Source: an uncultured Clostridia bacterium (GTDB lineage Bacteria > Bacillota > Clostridia > Christensenellales > Borkfalkiaceae). From it: DNA of 64,000 bases. Every line of letters begins with the position of its first letter. Position 1 is the first letter of the stretch. Below the pieces are notes generated by a model, which ran no database searches, had not been told where the DNA came from, and saw only the letters and a list, made by a program, of their open reading frames with translations. Location of the stretch: NCBI GenBank assembly GCA_947626685.1, contig CANQTD010000002.1:62001-126000 (forward strand), written 5' to 3'. The translations under genes were made by a program, and so were the position numbers. Below are positions 8,095 through 15,149 of the stretch, one piece after another.

Positions 8095-8168
8095 TGCGCC
8101 GTAAGGAACTCGAATCCCTAGCCTTTGGTTCCGTAGACCAACGCTCTATCCAATTGAGCTAACGGCGC
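8095..8168 (-). tRNA. tRNA-Arg, anticodon ACG (intact)
   Basis: This 74-nt minus-strand gene folds as a full cloverleaf. Acceptor GCGCCGT pairs with ACGGCGC; the D stem is GCTC/GAGC; anticodon stem TTGGT/ACCAA encloses loop CTACGGA; T stem AGGGA/TCCTT (one G-T pair) encloses TTCGAGT. The discriminator base is A, and CCA is not encoded. Anticodon ACG, normally edited to ICG, reads CGU, CGC and CGA arginine codons. Two damaged relatives flank it. A strong promoter upstream of the array (8356-8384) probably drives all three. Confidence 0.93.
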
Positions 8169-8175
8169 ATATTCA

Positions 8176-8261
8176 GTTTTGTGTGATTCTCGTTCCTTAC
8201 AGGAGCTACTTCGCCCTACGGGCTCGTGCCGCCTTAGTAGCACAATAGAAGTGCGGCGGGG
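8176..8261. repeat. Full copy of the tRNA-associated repeat (unit 2)
   Basis: The left part repeats 7985-8042. It then continues with TTAGTAGCACAATAGAAG and GTGCGGCGGGG, the same sequence as the 52-bp insert in the first tRNA copy apart from a few substitutions. It ends exactly where the third tRNA copy begins, inside the T-loop (CGAATCCC on the + strand). Inverted segments (CCGCC/GGCGG, GCCC/GGGC) suggest a folded RNA or a small palindromic element. Confidence 0.65.
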
Positions 8262-8319
8262 CGAATCCCTAGCCTTTGGTTCCGTAGACCAACGCTCTAT
8301 CCAATTGAGCTAACGGCGC
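8262..8319 (-). pseudogene. tRNA-Arg(ACG) copy truncated in the T-loop
   Basis: The first 58 nt (acceptor 5' strand to T-loop TTCG, anticodon ACG) match the intact gene. Beyond that point comes the repeat element, and the T-stem 3' half and acceptor 3' strand are not found, so no tRNA can form. It is the first copy downstream of the array promoter. Confidence 0.75.
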
Positions 8320-8355
8320 ATGTGCGTTCGGGTCTCTCAAACCCGACACCATGAC

Positions 8356-8384
8356 ATTATATCCGAATCCGCACTGTTTGTCAA
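8356..8384 (-). promoter_or_regulatory. Promoter of the tRNA-Arg array (minus strand)
   Basis: TTGACA (8384-8379), 17 nt, TATAAT (8361-8356): both hexamers are perfect. It points toward the tRNA copies, whose first 5' end is 37 nt beyond the -10. Confidence 0.85.
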
Positions 8385-8501
8385 CGGTTTTTGGCGCGAA
8401 AAAGAAAAAATTCCGAGAGCAAATTTCCGCGCTTCACGGCCTGCTTCCGCGATACGGTGCCGCGCCCTCGGTAAATTTGCGTGAAAATTTTCATTCATCT
8501 C

Positions 8502-8530
8502 TTTACAAACCGAACAAAGTGGGGTATAAT
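8502..8530 (+). promoter_or_regulatory. Promoter of the DtxR-family regulator
   Basis: TTTACA at 8502-8507, 17 nt, TATAAT at 8525-8530; the start codon is 19 nt beyond the -10. Confidence 0.8.
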
Positions 8531-8549
8531 ATGCGTGCAGGAGGGGGAA

Positions 8550-8918
8550 ATGAGGACGCACGAATCCGAAGAAATGTATCTCGAAACGATCTTGCTTCTC
8601 AAAGAGAAGCATTCGAGCGTGCACGCGATCGACATTGCGGGCGAGCTCGGCTATGCGAAGTCGAGCGTTTCGCGTGCGGTCGGGCTGCTTTTGCAGCGGG
8701 GCTATATCACGATCAACGAGGCGGACGAGATCTCTTTGACGGAGAGCGGCCTTGCGAAGGCAGCGGACATTTACGAACGCCACCGGGTGATCACCTCTCT
8801 CCTCATGCGCATGGGGGCGGACCGTCCCCTTGCGGAGGATAACGCTTGCCGTATCGAACACGTCATTTCGGCGGAGATGTTCGAACTCATGAAGAAATAC
8901 GTCAAGGACGACCGCTGA
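8550..8918 (+). CDS. DtxR/MntR-family metal-dependent repressor
   Basis: The 122-aa protein has the N-terminal winged helix (EEMYLETI to about residue 65) and the dimerisation/metal-binding domain, but no C-terminal SH3 domain, so it has the short MntR layout. Likely metal ligands are H78, C100, E103 and H104. The C-R-I-E-H-V-I-S pattern resembles DtxR/IdeR (Cys at this place) more than Bacillus MntR (Glu), so iron rather than manganese sensing is possible. The start at ATG 8550 is set by GCAGGAGGGGGAA just upstream; the frame is open further 5' but lacks a ribosome site. No metal transporter gene adjoins it, so its targets lie elsewhere. Confidence 0.85.
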   Translation: MRTHESEEMYLETILLLKEKHSSVHAIDIAGELGYAKSSVSRAVGLLLQRGYITINEADEISLTESGLAKAADIYERHRVITSLLMRMGADRPLAEDNACRIEHVISAEMFELMKKYVKDDR

Positions 8919-8948
8919 CGTTTTCCGTCAGGGGAAGCAGAAAAATTC

Positions 8949-8977
8949 GGCGCGCCGCACGAATCGTGCGGCGCGCC
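8949..8977. terminator. Bidirectional terminator between convergent genes
   Basis: A perfect 12-bp GC-rich stem (GGCGCGCCGCAC / GTGCGGCGCGCC) has a 5-nt loop. The minus-strand side runs into GAATTTTT, the plus-strand side into TTCGTC. Confidence 0.8.
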
Positions 8978-8982
8978 TTCGT

Positions 8983-10689
8983 CTATTCGTTTCTTGCCCG
9001 TTTTCGGCGCGATTTGACGCGCTCCGTGATCGAGACGGCGATGAGATACACGCCGTAGACGGCGAGCATTCCCGGGAGATAGCCGCTAAAATCGATCAAA
9101 ACGTCGGAGAACGCCGCGCCCCGCCCGACGGTGAAGAGGGGAAGCTGCAGGATCTCGGTGAGACCCGCAAAGGCAAATCCGAACAGGATCAGCGCGGCAA
9201 GGACGAGAAGGCGGCGTTTGCCGCTCTTTTTGTCGAAGCAGCACGCAACGCTTCCCGCAAGCATGCCGAGCACCGTGAAGGCCCCGAAATGCCCGAATAT
9301 CTTCCGCACGAAGAGCCCCCAATTCTCCATCTTGTCGCTGAACTGTTGGCGCGTGACCGTGAGGCGTACCGTTATGAAACTGCACAGATCCCCGCCTTCG
9401 CCGCGGAATCCGGCATTGTCCGCCACCGTCACGGTGAGGACGACCTCTTCCGAGGCACGGTAGGTCAGGAGCGTCCCCTCGTCGGAAATGTCCGCGCATG
9501 CGGGGTCGCTCGTCTCATATTTGATGTAGAGATCGCGCAAGGGGGAGGAGATCGCGATGCGGACGGACGAGCCCGCGGGAACGCTCATGGCGTTTTCGCC
9601 CGCCGGGGATAAAATCGCTCCGTCCACATCGGCGGTGAAGTCGAGCGAGCGGTTGCGGACCTCGACGGTGCTGCTGACGGCGACCTCGGGAGCGAACGCA
9701 GAGTAAACGGTCAACGTCGCGACGCCCTTTCCCTTCAGGCGGTAAGAGCCGTCCTGCCCGATCTCCAAGACGTCCTCATCCGAGCTCTCCCACACGAGAA
9801 GGCGGTCGGAGCAGTTTTCGGGGGCGATGGAGGCGGAAAACCGCCCTTCCATGCCCGTGTAACCGACACAGACGCCGTTTTCAAGGGAAAAATCATGGAA
9901 ATCGACGCCGAGCGTTTCGGGAGGGACGATGGGGGAGGCGTTCGGAACAACGCGAACGCTTGCCTCGGCGAAAAGCTCCGCATACGCCTCTCCGCGCGGG
10001 GTGAGGGAGCGGTACGCCGCCGTGACGATCGCTTCTCCCGCAGAGACGGCGCGGACGATGCCGCCGCGATCTACCGTCGCGACCGATTCGTCGCTGCTCG
10101 AAAATTCGACTGCGTCCGCCGTGACGTCATACGGCGAAAAGACGGGCACAAGCGCCGCCGTCATCCCCTCGGGCAACGCTATCGAAGTCTCTCCGCCCTC
10201 AAAGGCAAGCGAAAATTCCTCCGCATAGATCTCGCCTACCGTGACTGGCACGCTCACGGAGACCGCGGGATCGCTTTCGAGGGAGAGCGTGAGCGTCGTC
10301 TGCCCGACCCCGTTGGCGTACAGAATGCCGTTGCGCACTTCGGCGATCTCGGGGTCCGCCGCGTTCCATACGAGCTTGCGGTGGTTCTCCGAGGTCTCGT
10401 CGGGGAAGAAGCGCGCGGAGAGCGCAACTTGCCCGCCGACGGGAACGGCGATCTTTTCGGCTTGTTCGCCGCCGCAGAGAACGGCAACGCTTTCGGGCGG
10501 GACGTCGTAGATCCCGTCGTTTCCCGTAACGTCGGTGATGATGCCGTCGATGACGTCGCCGACCGCCCCGCTCTGCGCGGCGGATTCCGTGCCGGGGGTG
10601 AGAGCTTCGGCGCACAGCACGATCGTCTCGAGCAGCAGGACGAAGAGCAGGAGCGTCCCTGTGATTTGTCTGAAAAGCGAATGTTTCAA
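8983..10689 (-). CDS. Exported Ig-like repeat protein with C-terminal VanZ-like membrane domain
   Basis: The 568-aa protein starts with a signal peptide or anchor helix (about residues 7-28), followed by BIg2-like repeats (about 65-150, 155-245, 260-345, with S-S-S/D-x-x-V-A-T-V cores). From about 445 to 555 it has a multi-helix VanZ-like domain: N-W-G-L-F-V-R-K-I-F-G-H-F, F-T-V-L-G-M-L, the T-E-I-L-Q-L-P motif, G-R-G-A-A-F-S-D and D-F-S-G-Y-L-P-G. VanZ lowers teicoplanin binding in some vanA clusters; most homologues have no known role. Joining it to extracellular Ig repeats suggests a membrane-anchored envelope protein. The start is TTG 10689 with AAGGA nine bases upstream, behind a good promoter. 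Confidence 0.8.
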   Translation of the reverse strand: MKHSLFRQITGTLLLFVLLLETIVLCAEALTPGTESAAQSGAVGDVIDGIITDVTGNDGIYDVPPESVAVLCGGEQAEKIAVPVGGQVALSARFFPDETSENHRKLVWNAADPEIAEVRNGILYANGVGQTTLTLSLESDPAVSVSVPVTVGEIYAEEFSLAFEGGETSIALPEGMTAALVPVFSPYDVTADAVEFSSSDESVATVDRGGIVRAVSAGEAIVTAAYRSLTPRGEAYAELFAEASVRVVPNASPIVPPETLGVDFHDFSLENGVCVGYTGMEGRFSASIAPENCSDRLLVWESSDEDVLEIGQDGSYRLKGKGVATLTVYSAFAPEVAVSSTVEVRNRSLDFTADVDGAILSPAGENAMSVPAGSSVRIAISSPLRDLYIKYETSDPACADISDEGTLLTYRASEEVVLTVTVADNAGFRGEGGDLCSFITVRLTVTRQQFSDKMENWGLFVRKIFGHFGAFTVLGMLAGSVACCFDKKSGKRRLLVLAALILFGFAFAGLTEILQLPLFTVGRGAAFSDVLIDFSGYLPGMLAVYGVYLIAVSITERVKSRRKRARNE

Positions 10690-10717
10690 AATGGTATTCC
10701 TTTATCGAATTGATTTT

Positions 10718-10746
10718 ATCATACCATAAAAAAAGAAAATTTTCAA
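10718..10746 (-). promoter_or_regulatory. Promoter of the Ig-like/VanZ gene (minus strand)
   Basis: TTGAAA (10746-10741), 17 nt, TATGAT (10723-10718), 28 nt before the TTG start. Confidence 0.7.
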
Positions 10747-10822
10747 TATTTTTTTCGCGCGGACGAAAAAAAGACGCAGGAGTTTTTCGGAAAACCGCTT
10801 AAATTTTCCCCATAGCGGCAAA

Positions 10823-10850
10823 AAAGAGGCCGCTTTGCCGCGACCTCTTT
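10823..10850 (-). terminator. Terminator of the flavin reductase-like gene
   Basis: On the minus strand AAAGAGG(T)CGC pairs with GCG(G)CCTCTTT around GGCAAA and runs into TTTT. It starts 14 nt past the stop codon. Confidence 0.8.
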
Positions 10851-10864
10851 GTAAGTCCGTTCGC

Positions 10865-11773
10865 TTATTTTTTTTCGCGCCTGCGCTTGTCGTTGATGAT
10901 CTTGAGCGCGGCCTCGTCGATGACGGAGATATTTTCCTCCTTTGCGATCTTCACCATCTGCGTGAGCGCGGCTTTCAAAAAGACGCGCGGGATCTTCACG
11001 AGTTGGGCGCACGCCCCGTCGGTGAAGGTGACTTCGGGGTCGATGCGCTTTGCCGCATACATGACCGATTGCACGTCGCCCTCTTTCGCGGGGATCTTTT
11101 CGGGGAGCGGACGCTTGAATTTCGAATACCAGAAATTGGTGCTGTCGCGGTAGCCGTAGTCGACGGGCACGTTCGGATAGTTCCCCGCCTTCACGCCGTT
11201 CACGATGGAATTCCAATATTTTTCCTTCATGAGGATCTTGTCGATATTCAGAATGAAGTGCGCGCCGAATTTGCTCGTGATCCCGTTGAAATCGCGGTAG
11301 GGAGGCTCATACCCCTCGAGGGGGCCGGGGCGGTCGAGATAGGCGTTTTCGAGGGCGGAATCCCATGTGCATTCGAACACTTGGAACGCCTCTTTGACGA
11401 CGAGAGGGCGTTCGCCGTCCGCCTGTCCCTTTTCGAGGGTGAAGAGGCAGTTCTTCATCTTTTCCTCCGTCGTCTCGCCGGGGAATCCGAGGCGGACCGC
11501 CTCGCGGAAATACTTGCGGTCGTCGGGGATGAAGTTGAGGGAGACTTTGCTCCCGCGCAGAATGTTCTGGCAGGTATTGGAGCTGTTTCTGCACTCGAGG
11601 AGCATGGCGTAATGTTCCTTGCCCGCGATATAGTAGGGGAAGCAGAGAGAATACGCGCCGAGATTCGTCTTGCCGCTCTCGGAAAGGGTGCCGATCAAGA
11701 TGGTGGGCATGGGGAAGAAGGACGAGGTCTGGTAAAAGTTATCTACGATCCTGAGGTCTTTGAAGCTGCTCAT
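10865..11773 (-). CDS. Flavin reductase-like split-barrel protein with C-terminal PCP_red-like domain
   Basis: The 302-aa protein has two parts. Residues about 8-200 look like the flavin reductase-like FMN-binding split barrel (N-F-Y-Q-T-S-S-F-F-P-M-P-T-I-L-I-G-T, then N-L-G-A-Y-S-L-C-F-P). Residues about 248-297 (V-T-F-T-D-G-A-C-A-Q-L-V-K-I-P followed by a helix and I-S-V-I-D-E-A-A-L) resemble the small PCP_red-type helical domain also found at the end of some oxidoreductases. An FMN-dependent redox role is likely; the substrate is unknown. The start ATG 11773 has AAGGAGAG upstream; an upstream in-frame ATG lacks a ribosome site and would overlap the promoter. It is divergent from nrdR. Confidence 0.7.
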   Translation of the reverse strand: MSSFKDLRIVDNFYQTSSFFPMPTILIGTLSESGKTNLGAYSLCFPYYIAGKEHYAMLLECRNSSNTCQNILRGSKVSLNFIPDDRKYFREAVRLGFPGETTEEKMKNCLFTLEKGQADGERPLVVKEAFQVFECTWDSALENAYLDRPGPLEGYEPPYRDFNGITSKFGAHFILNIDKILMKEKYWNSIVNGVKAGNYPNVPVDYGYRDSTNFWYSKFKRPLPEKIPAKEGDVQSVMYAAKRIDPEVTFTDGACAQLVKIPRVFLKAALTQMVKIAKEENISVIDEAALKIINDKRRREKK

Positions 11774-11810
11774 GAAACTCTCCTTGCTTTTTGATTTCTT
11801 GTCTGATGTC

Positions 11811-11839
11811 AGTGTATTCCCAAAATAAGGAAAAGTCAA
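11811..11839 (-). promoter_or_regulatory. Promoter of the flavin reductase-like gene (minus strand)
   Basis: TTGACT (11839-11834), 17 nt, TACACT (11816-11811). Confidence 0.7.
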
Positions 11840-11903
11840 GCGGTTATGCGCGCATATGGGAAAATATGATGGGAATATCGCGGGGAATATGGGTGCGAAA
11901 TCC

Positions 11904-11932
11904 TTTACAAATCGCATATTTTGTGTTATAAT
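11904..11932 (+). promoter_or_regulatory. Promoter of nrdR-ispG-polC'
   Basis: TTTACA at 11904-11909, 17 nt, TATAAT at 11927-11932, 32 nt before the nrdR start. Confidence 0.8.
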
Positions 11933-11964
11933 ACAAAAAAAGACAGAAGATATTGGAGAAAATT

Positions 11965-12438
11965 ATGCGCTGCTTATTTTGCAACTGCACGGAAAGCAAG
12001 GTGATCGACTCCCGTTCCGCAGACGACGACAGGACGATCCGCCGCCGCAGAGAGTGTATCGGATGCGGCAGAAGATTCACCACATACGAGACGATCGAAG
12101 TCGCTCCCATTCTCGTCATCAAGGCAGACGGCACGCGGCAGGCATACGACGTGGGAAAGGTCAAGCGCGGCATCATCAAATCGTGCGAAAAACGGCCGAT
12201 CCCGCTCGAAAAGATCGACGCGCTCGCCGACGAGATCACCAAAAAGGTCTACAATTCGATGGCGCAGGAGATCTCCTCCAAAGAGATCGGCGAGATGGTC
12301 ATGGCGGGCCTCAAAGAGCTCGACGAAGTCGCCTATGTCCGCTATGCCTCCGTCTACCGTTCTTTCAAAGACATTTCCTCCTTCATGTCGGAATTGCAGA
12401 GCATGATGGAGAAGAAAGAGAGCGAAGGGAAATCATGA
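11965..12438 (+). CDS. nrdR: Transcriptional repressor NrdR
   Basis: The 157-aa protein matches NrdR, the ATP/dATP-sensing repressor of ribonucleotide reductase genes. It has a zinc ribbon (C3, C6, C31, C34, M-R-C-L-F-C and C-I-G-C-G-R-R-F-T-T-Y-E) and an ATP-cone (V-I-K-A-D-G-T-R-Q to about residue 140, with Y-V-R-Y-A-S-V-Y). ATG 11965 follows TTGGAGAAAATT; a TTG 12 nt upstream is in frame but leaves no room for the ribosome site. It overlaps ispG by 4 nt (ATGA), an unusual partner. No NrdR box was recognised in its own promoter. Confidence 0.95.
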   Translation: MRCLFCNCTESKVIDSRSADDDRTIRRRRECIGCGRRFTTYETIEVAPILVIKADGTRQAYDVGKVKRGIIKSCEKRPIPLEKIDALADEITKKVYNSMAQEISSKEIGEMVMAGLKELDEVAYVRYASVYRSFKDISSFMSELQSMMEKKESEGKS

Positions 12439-13484
12439 CCAAACGACTTGTCGGCGTCGGCGGCGTCACGCTGGGCGGCGGACGCGTCGCCGTACAGAGC
12501 ATGACGACCGTGAGAACGAGCGACGTGGAAAACTGCGTCGCTCAAATTCTCGCGCTCGAAGAGGCGGGCTGCGATATCGCGCGCGTCTCCGTGCTCGACG
12601 AGAGCGACGCCCGTGCCATCGCGCAGATCAAGCGGGGCGTGCACATTCCCGTCGTTGCGGATATCCATTTCTCCGCAAAACTCGCCGTGCTCGCGGCGGA
12701 ATCGGGCGCGGACAAACTCCGCGTCAACCCCGGGAACATCGGCGGGGAGAAGGAGCTCGCGCGCGTTGCGGACTGCGTGAAAGCGCACGGGATCCCCGTG
12801 CGGGTGGGGGCGAATACGGGCAGCATCGAGCCGTATTTTCTCGAAAAATACGGCAGGAGCGCGAAGGCGCTCGTCGAGAGCGCGCTCTCCGAGGTCGCGG
12901 CGTTCGAACGGCACGGGGTGAACGCCATCGTCGTCTCGGTCAAGGCCTCCGATGTCCGTATGACTGTGGAAGCATACGAGACGCTCGCCGCGCGCACCTC
13001 TTACCCCCTGCATCTCGGCGTCACGGAGGCGGGGACCCCGCGGAGCGGCGTCGTCAAGAGCAGCATCGGGATCGGCGCGCTGCTTTTGAAGGGGATCGGA
13101 GATACCATCCGCGTCTCCCTCACGGCGGATCCCGTCGAAGAGGTGGCTGCGGCGCACGAGATCTTGCGCGCGCTCGGGCTCGAGAGCGACTATGCGGAAG
13201 TGATCTCCTGTCCGACCTGCGGCAGGTGCGAATACGATTGCATGGGGCTTGCGGAGCGCGTCAACGAACGCGTGAAGGGGGTGCGGAAGCACTGTAAGAT
13301 CGCCGTGATGGGCTGCGTCGTGAACGGCCCCGGCGAAGCGAAAGACTGCGATCTCGGCATCGCGGGCGGAAGGGAATACTGCGTGATCTTCGAAAAGGGA
13401 AAGGAGAACGTCCGCGTGCCGCGCGAGGACGCGGAGCGCGTTTTCTTTGAAAGGATCGACGGCATGACGGGCATCAATCCATGA
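12435..13484 (+). CDS. ispG: 4-hydroxy-3-methylbut-2-en-1-yl diphosphate synthase (IspG/GcpE)
   Basis: The 349-aa enzyme catalyses the sixth step of the methylerythritol phosphate (MEP) isoprenoid pathway, reducing MEcPP to HMBPP with a [4Fe-4S] cluster. Visible signatures are V-A-V-Q-S-M-T in the TIM barrel, A-D-I-H-F, R-V-N-P-G-N-I-G and the C-terminal cluster motifs S-C-P-T-C-G-R and V-M-G-C-V-V-N-G-P-G-E. Length is normal. ATG 12435 overlaps the nrdR stop, and the ispG stop overlaps the next gene, so translation is probably coupled. In many Firmicutes dxr and rseP precede ispG; here nrdR replaces them. Confidence 0.96.
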   Translation: MTKRLVGVGGVTLGGGRVAVQSMTTVRTSDVENCVAQILALEEAGCDIARVSVLDESDARAIAQIKRGVHIPVVADIHFSAKLAVLAAESGADKLRVNPGNIGGEKELARVADCVKAHGIPVRVGANTGSIEPYFLEKYGRSAKALVESALSEVAAFERHGVNAIVVSVKASDVRMTVEAYETLAARTSYPLHLGVTEAGTPRSGVVKSSIGIGALLLKGIGDTIRVSLTADPVEEVAAAHEILRALGLESDYAEVISCPTCGRCEYDCMGLAERVNERVKGVRKHCKIAVMGCVVNGPGEAKDCDLGIAGGREYCVIFEKGKENVRVPREDAERVFFERIDGMTGINP

Positions 13485-14995
13485 AAAGTCAGGAATATTT
13501 GGACGAAATACGAAAATCGGCGGGGCTGAAACGCGCCGTCCTCAGAAATATCACGGTGGAGGGGAACGAAGCCGTCTTTCACCTCGTCACCGACGTCAAC
13601 TATACGGCGGAGGATATCTCCTATGCCGACAGGGTGACCGCGCGCTATGCGCCGGGATTGCGCGCGAGCGTCAAAGTCATGAAGAGCATTGCGGGCGAAG
13701 AAGCCGTCCGCCGCGCCGTTTCGGACATTCTCGCAGCCCGTTTTCCCGCTCTTTCCGCCTTTATCGCCCCGCAGGATATCGAGGTGGCGACGGACGAGAA
13801 CGGCGGGAGGTTTTATATCGGCGTCGGGGAAACGGAGCGCGAGGCGGGGCTTGCGGAGGGCGTGACGGACGCGGTCTCCGCGGCTCTTTCGAGGAGTTTC
13901 TGCGGGAATTGGATCGGGGAACTCCGCGCGGTGAAAAAGAAAACGGTGGAGATCGCGGGCGACCTCCCGCCCGAGGAGATCGTCTTTTCTCCCCGTTATT
14001 TCAACGTTACGAACGTTTCTCCCATCGACGGGGCAACGCCCCGCCCCGAGCGCGCGCTCTATATCGCCGACCTCACGAAAGAGGAGGAGAACGTCACGCT
14101 CTGCGGGCAGATCACATACATAGAGGAGCGCGTGACCAAGAACGGGAAGCCGTATTTCGCGATCACGATCTCAGACGGTTCGGGTTCGCTCCGCCTGATG
14201 TATTTTTCCAAAAAGGCGAGCGTGGAGAAGATCCGCGACCTGAGAAAGGGGATGAACATCTGCGTCACGGGGAAAAACGAGCTCTACAACGGCGCGTTTT
14301 CCTTCCACGTCAAGACGGTGGATCTCGGTTCCCCGCCCGAAGGTTTCGTCCCCGTCGCCCGTCCTTCCCGCCCCGTCCCCGCCCAGTACCGCACGGTATT
14401 CCCCGTGCCCGAAGCCGATCTCGAACAGGCCGACTTCTTCGGCACGAAGGCGATGCCCGCGGGCTTTTCCGACAAGAAATACGTCGTGTTCGATTTAGAG
14501 ACGACGGGGCTTTCGTTGGGCGGCGTGATGGACCATATCATCGAGATCGGCGCCGTCAAGATCGAGGACGGACACATCAGCGAGCGGTTTTCCACGTTCG
14601 TCGCATGCCCCGTCCGCCTCTCCGCGGAGATCGTCTCGCTCACGGGCATCACGGACGAAATGCTCGTCGGGGCGCCCGAGATCGGGGACGTCATCGCCGA
14701 CTTCTACAAGTTTACGGCGGGCTGCGACCTTGTGGCGCACAATACGTCCTTCGATTGCAGGATCATCCGCTATTACGGAGAGAAGGAGGGGTATTTCTTC
14801 GGACAGGAACAGTACGACACCGTCGCGCTCGCGCAGGAGATGCTTCCGCAGCTCAAAAATTTCAAGCTCGGCACGATCGCCGACTACTTCCATTTCGAAT
14901 TCAACCACCACCGCGCCTATGCGGATGCGTTCGTCACGGCGAAGATCTTCATGGAATTGGTGCGCATGAAGGGCGCGTTGCCGAAATCCGCATAA
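13481..14995 (+). CDS. PolC-derived protein: N-terminal and OB domains plus 3'-5' exonuclease, no polymerase
   Basis: This 504-aa protein sits at the usual polC place between ispG and rimP and starts like PolC. It has the N-terminal helper domain (about residues 1-190), the OB-fold (about 200-285, I-T-Y-I-E-E-R-V-T-K-N-G-K-P-Y), then a DEDDh exonuclease from about 333. Catalytic residues are all visible: D338 and E340 (D-L-E-T-T-G), D425 (H-N-T-S-F-D), H477 and D482 (H-H-R-A-Y-A-D-A). PolC normally has about 1400 residues with the exonuclease inserted in a PHP domain. Here PHP is missing on both sides, and the palm, fingers and thumb are absent. The frame ends in a clean stop before the rimP promoter, with no polymerase sequence in any frame after it. 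It could act as a free proofreading or repair exonuclease; a replicative polymerase must be encoded elsewhere. Confidence 0.85.
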   Translation: MKSQEYLDEIRKSAGLKRAVLRNITVEGNEAVFHLVTDVNYTAEDISYADRVTARYAPGLRASVKVMKSIAGEEAVRRAVSDILAARFPALSAFIAPQDIEVATDENGGRFYIGVGETEREAGLAEGVTDAVSAALSRSFCGNWIGELRAVKKKTVEIAGDLPPEEIVFSPRYFNVTNVSPIDGATPRPERALYIADLTKEEENVTLCGQITYIEERVTKNGKPYFAITISDGSGSLRLMYFSKKASVEKIRDLRKGMNICVTGKNELYNGAFSFHVKTVDLGSPPEGFVPVARPSRPVPAQYRTVFPVPEADLEQADFFGTKAMPAGFSDKKYVVFDLETTGLSLGGVMDHIIEIGAVKIEDGHISERFSTFVACPVRLSAEIVSLTGITDEMLVGAPEIGDVIADFYKFTAGCDLVAHNTSFDCRIIRYYGEKEGYFFGQEQYDTVALAQEMLPQLKNFKLGTIADYFHFEFNHHRAYADAFVTAKIFMELVRMKGALPKSA

Positions 14996-15022
14996 TTTTT
15001 ATAAAAAATTTCGGGAAAATGC

Positions 15023-15051
15023 TTGCAATTCCGTTTGCTTCGTGTTATAAT
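15023..15051 (+). promoter_or_regulatory. Promoter of the rimP-nusA-infB operon
   Basis: TTGCAA at 15023-15028, 17 nt, TATAAT at 15046-15051. The transcript would have a leader of about 90 nt. Confidence 0.8.
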
Positions 15052-15079
15052 CAAGATGCTTAATCTATGAAAAGAGATT

Positions 15080-15099
15080 GAGAGCGGTCCGCCGCTCTC
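15080..15099 (+). promoter_or_regulatory. Hairpin in the rimP leader
   Basis: GAGAGCGG and CCGCTCTC form a perfect 8-bp stem with loop TCCG, followed by ATTTCTTG, about 25 nt into the predicted leader. It could be an attenuator or a stability hairpin; no named riboswitch was recognised. Confidence 0.5.
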
Positions 15100-15149
15100 A
15101 TTTCTTGTATATGGGGCGGCCCCGTGACGGGCAGCCCGCAGGGATAGCC

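Noticed and set aside
14996-15022. Frameshift that would restore the polymerase half of PolC
   Set aside because: The sequence after the stop is AT-rich non-coding followed by the rimP promoter; no PHP or polymerase motif appears in any frame before rimP.
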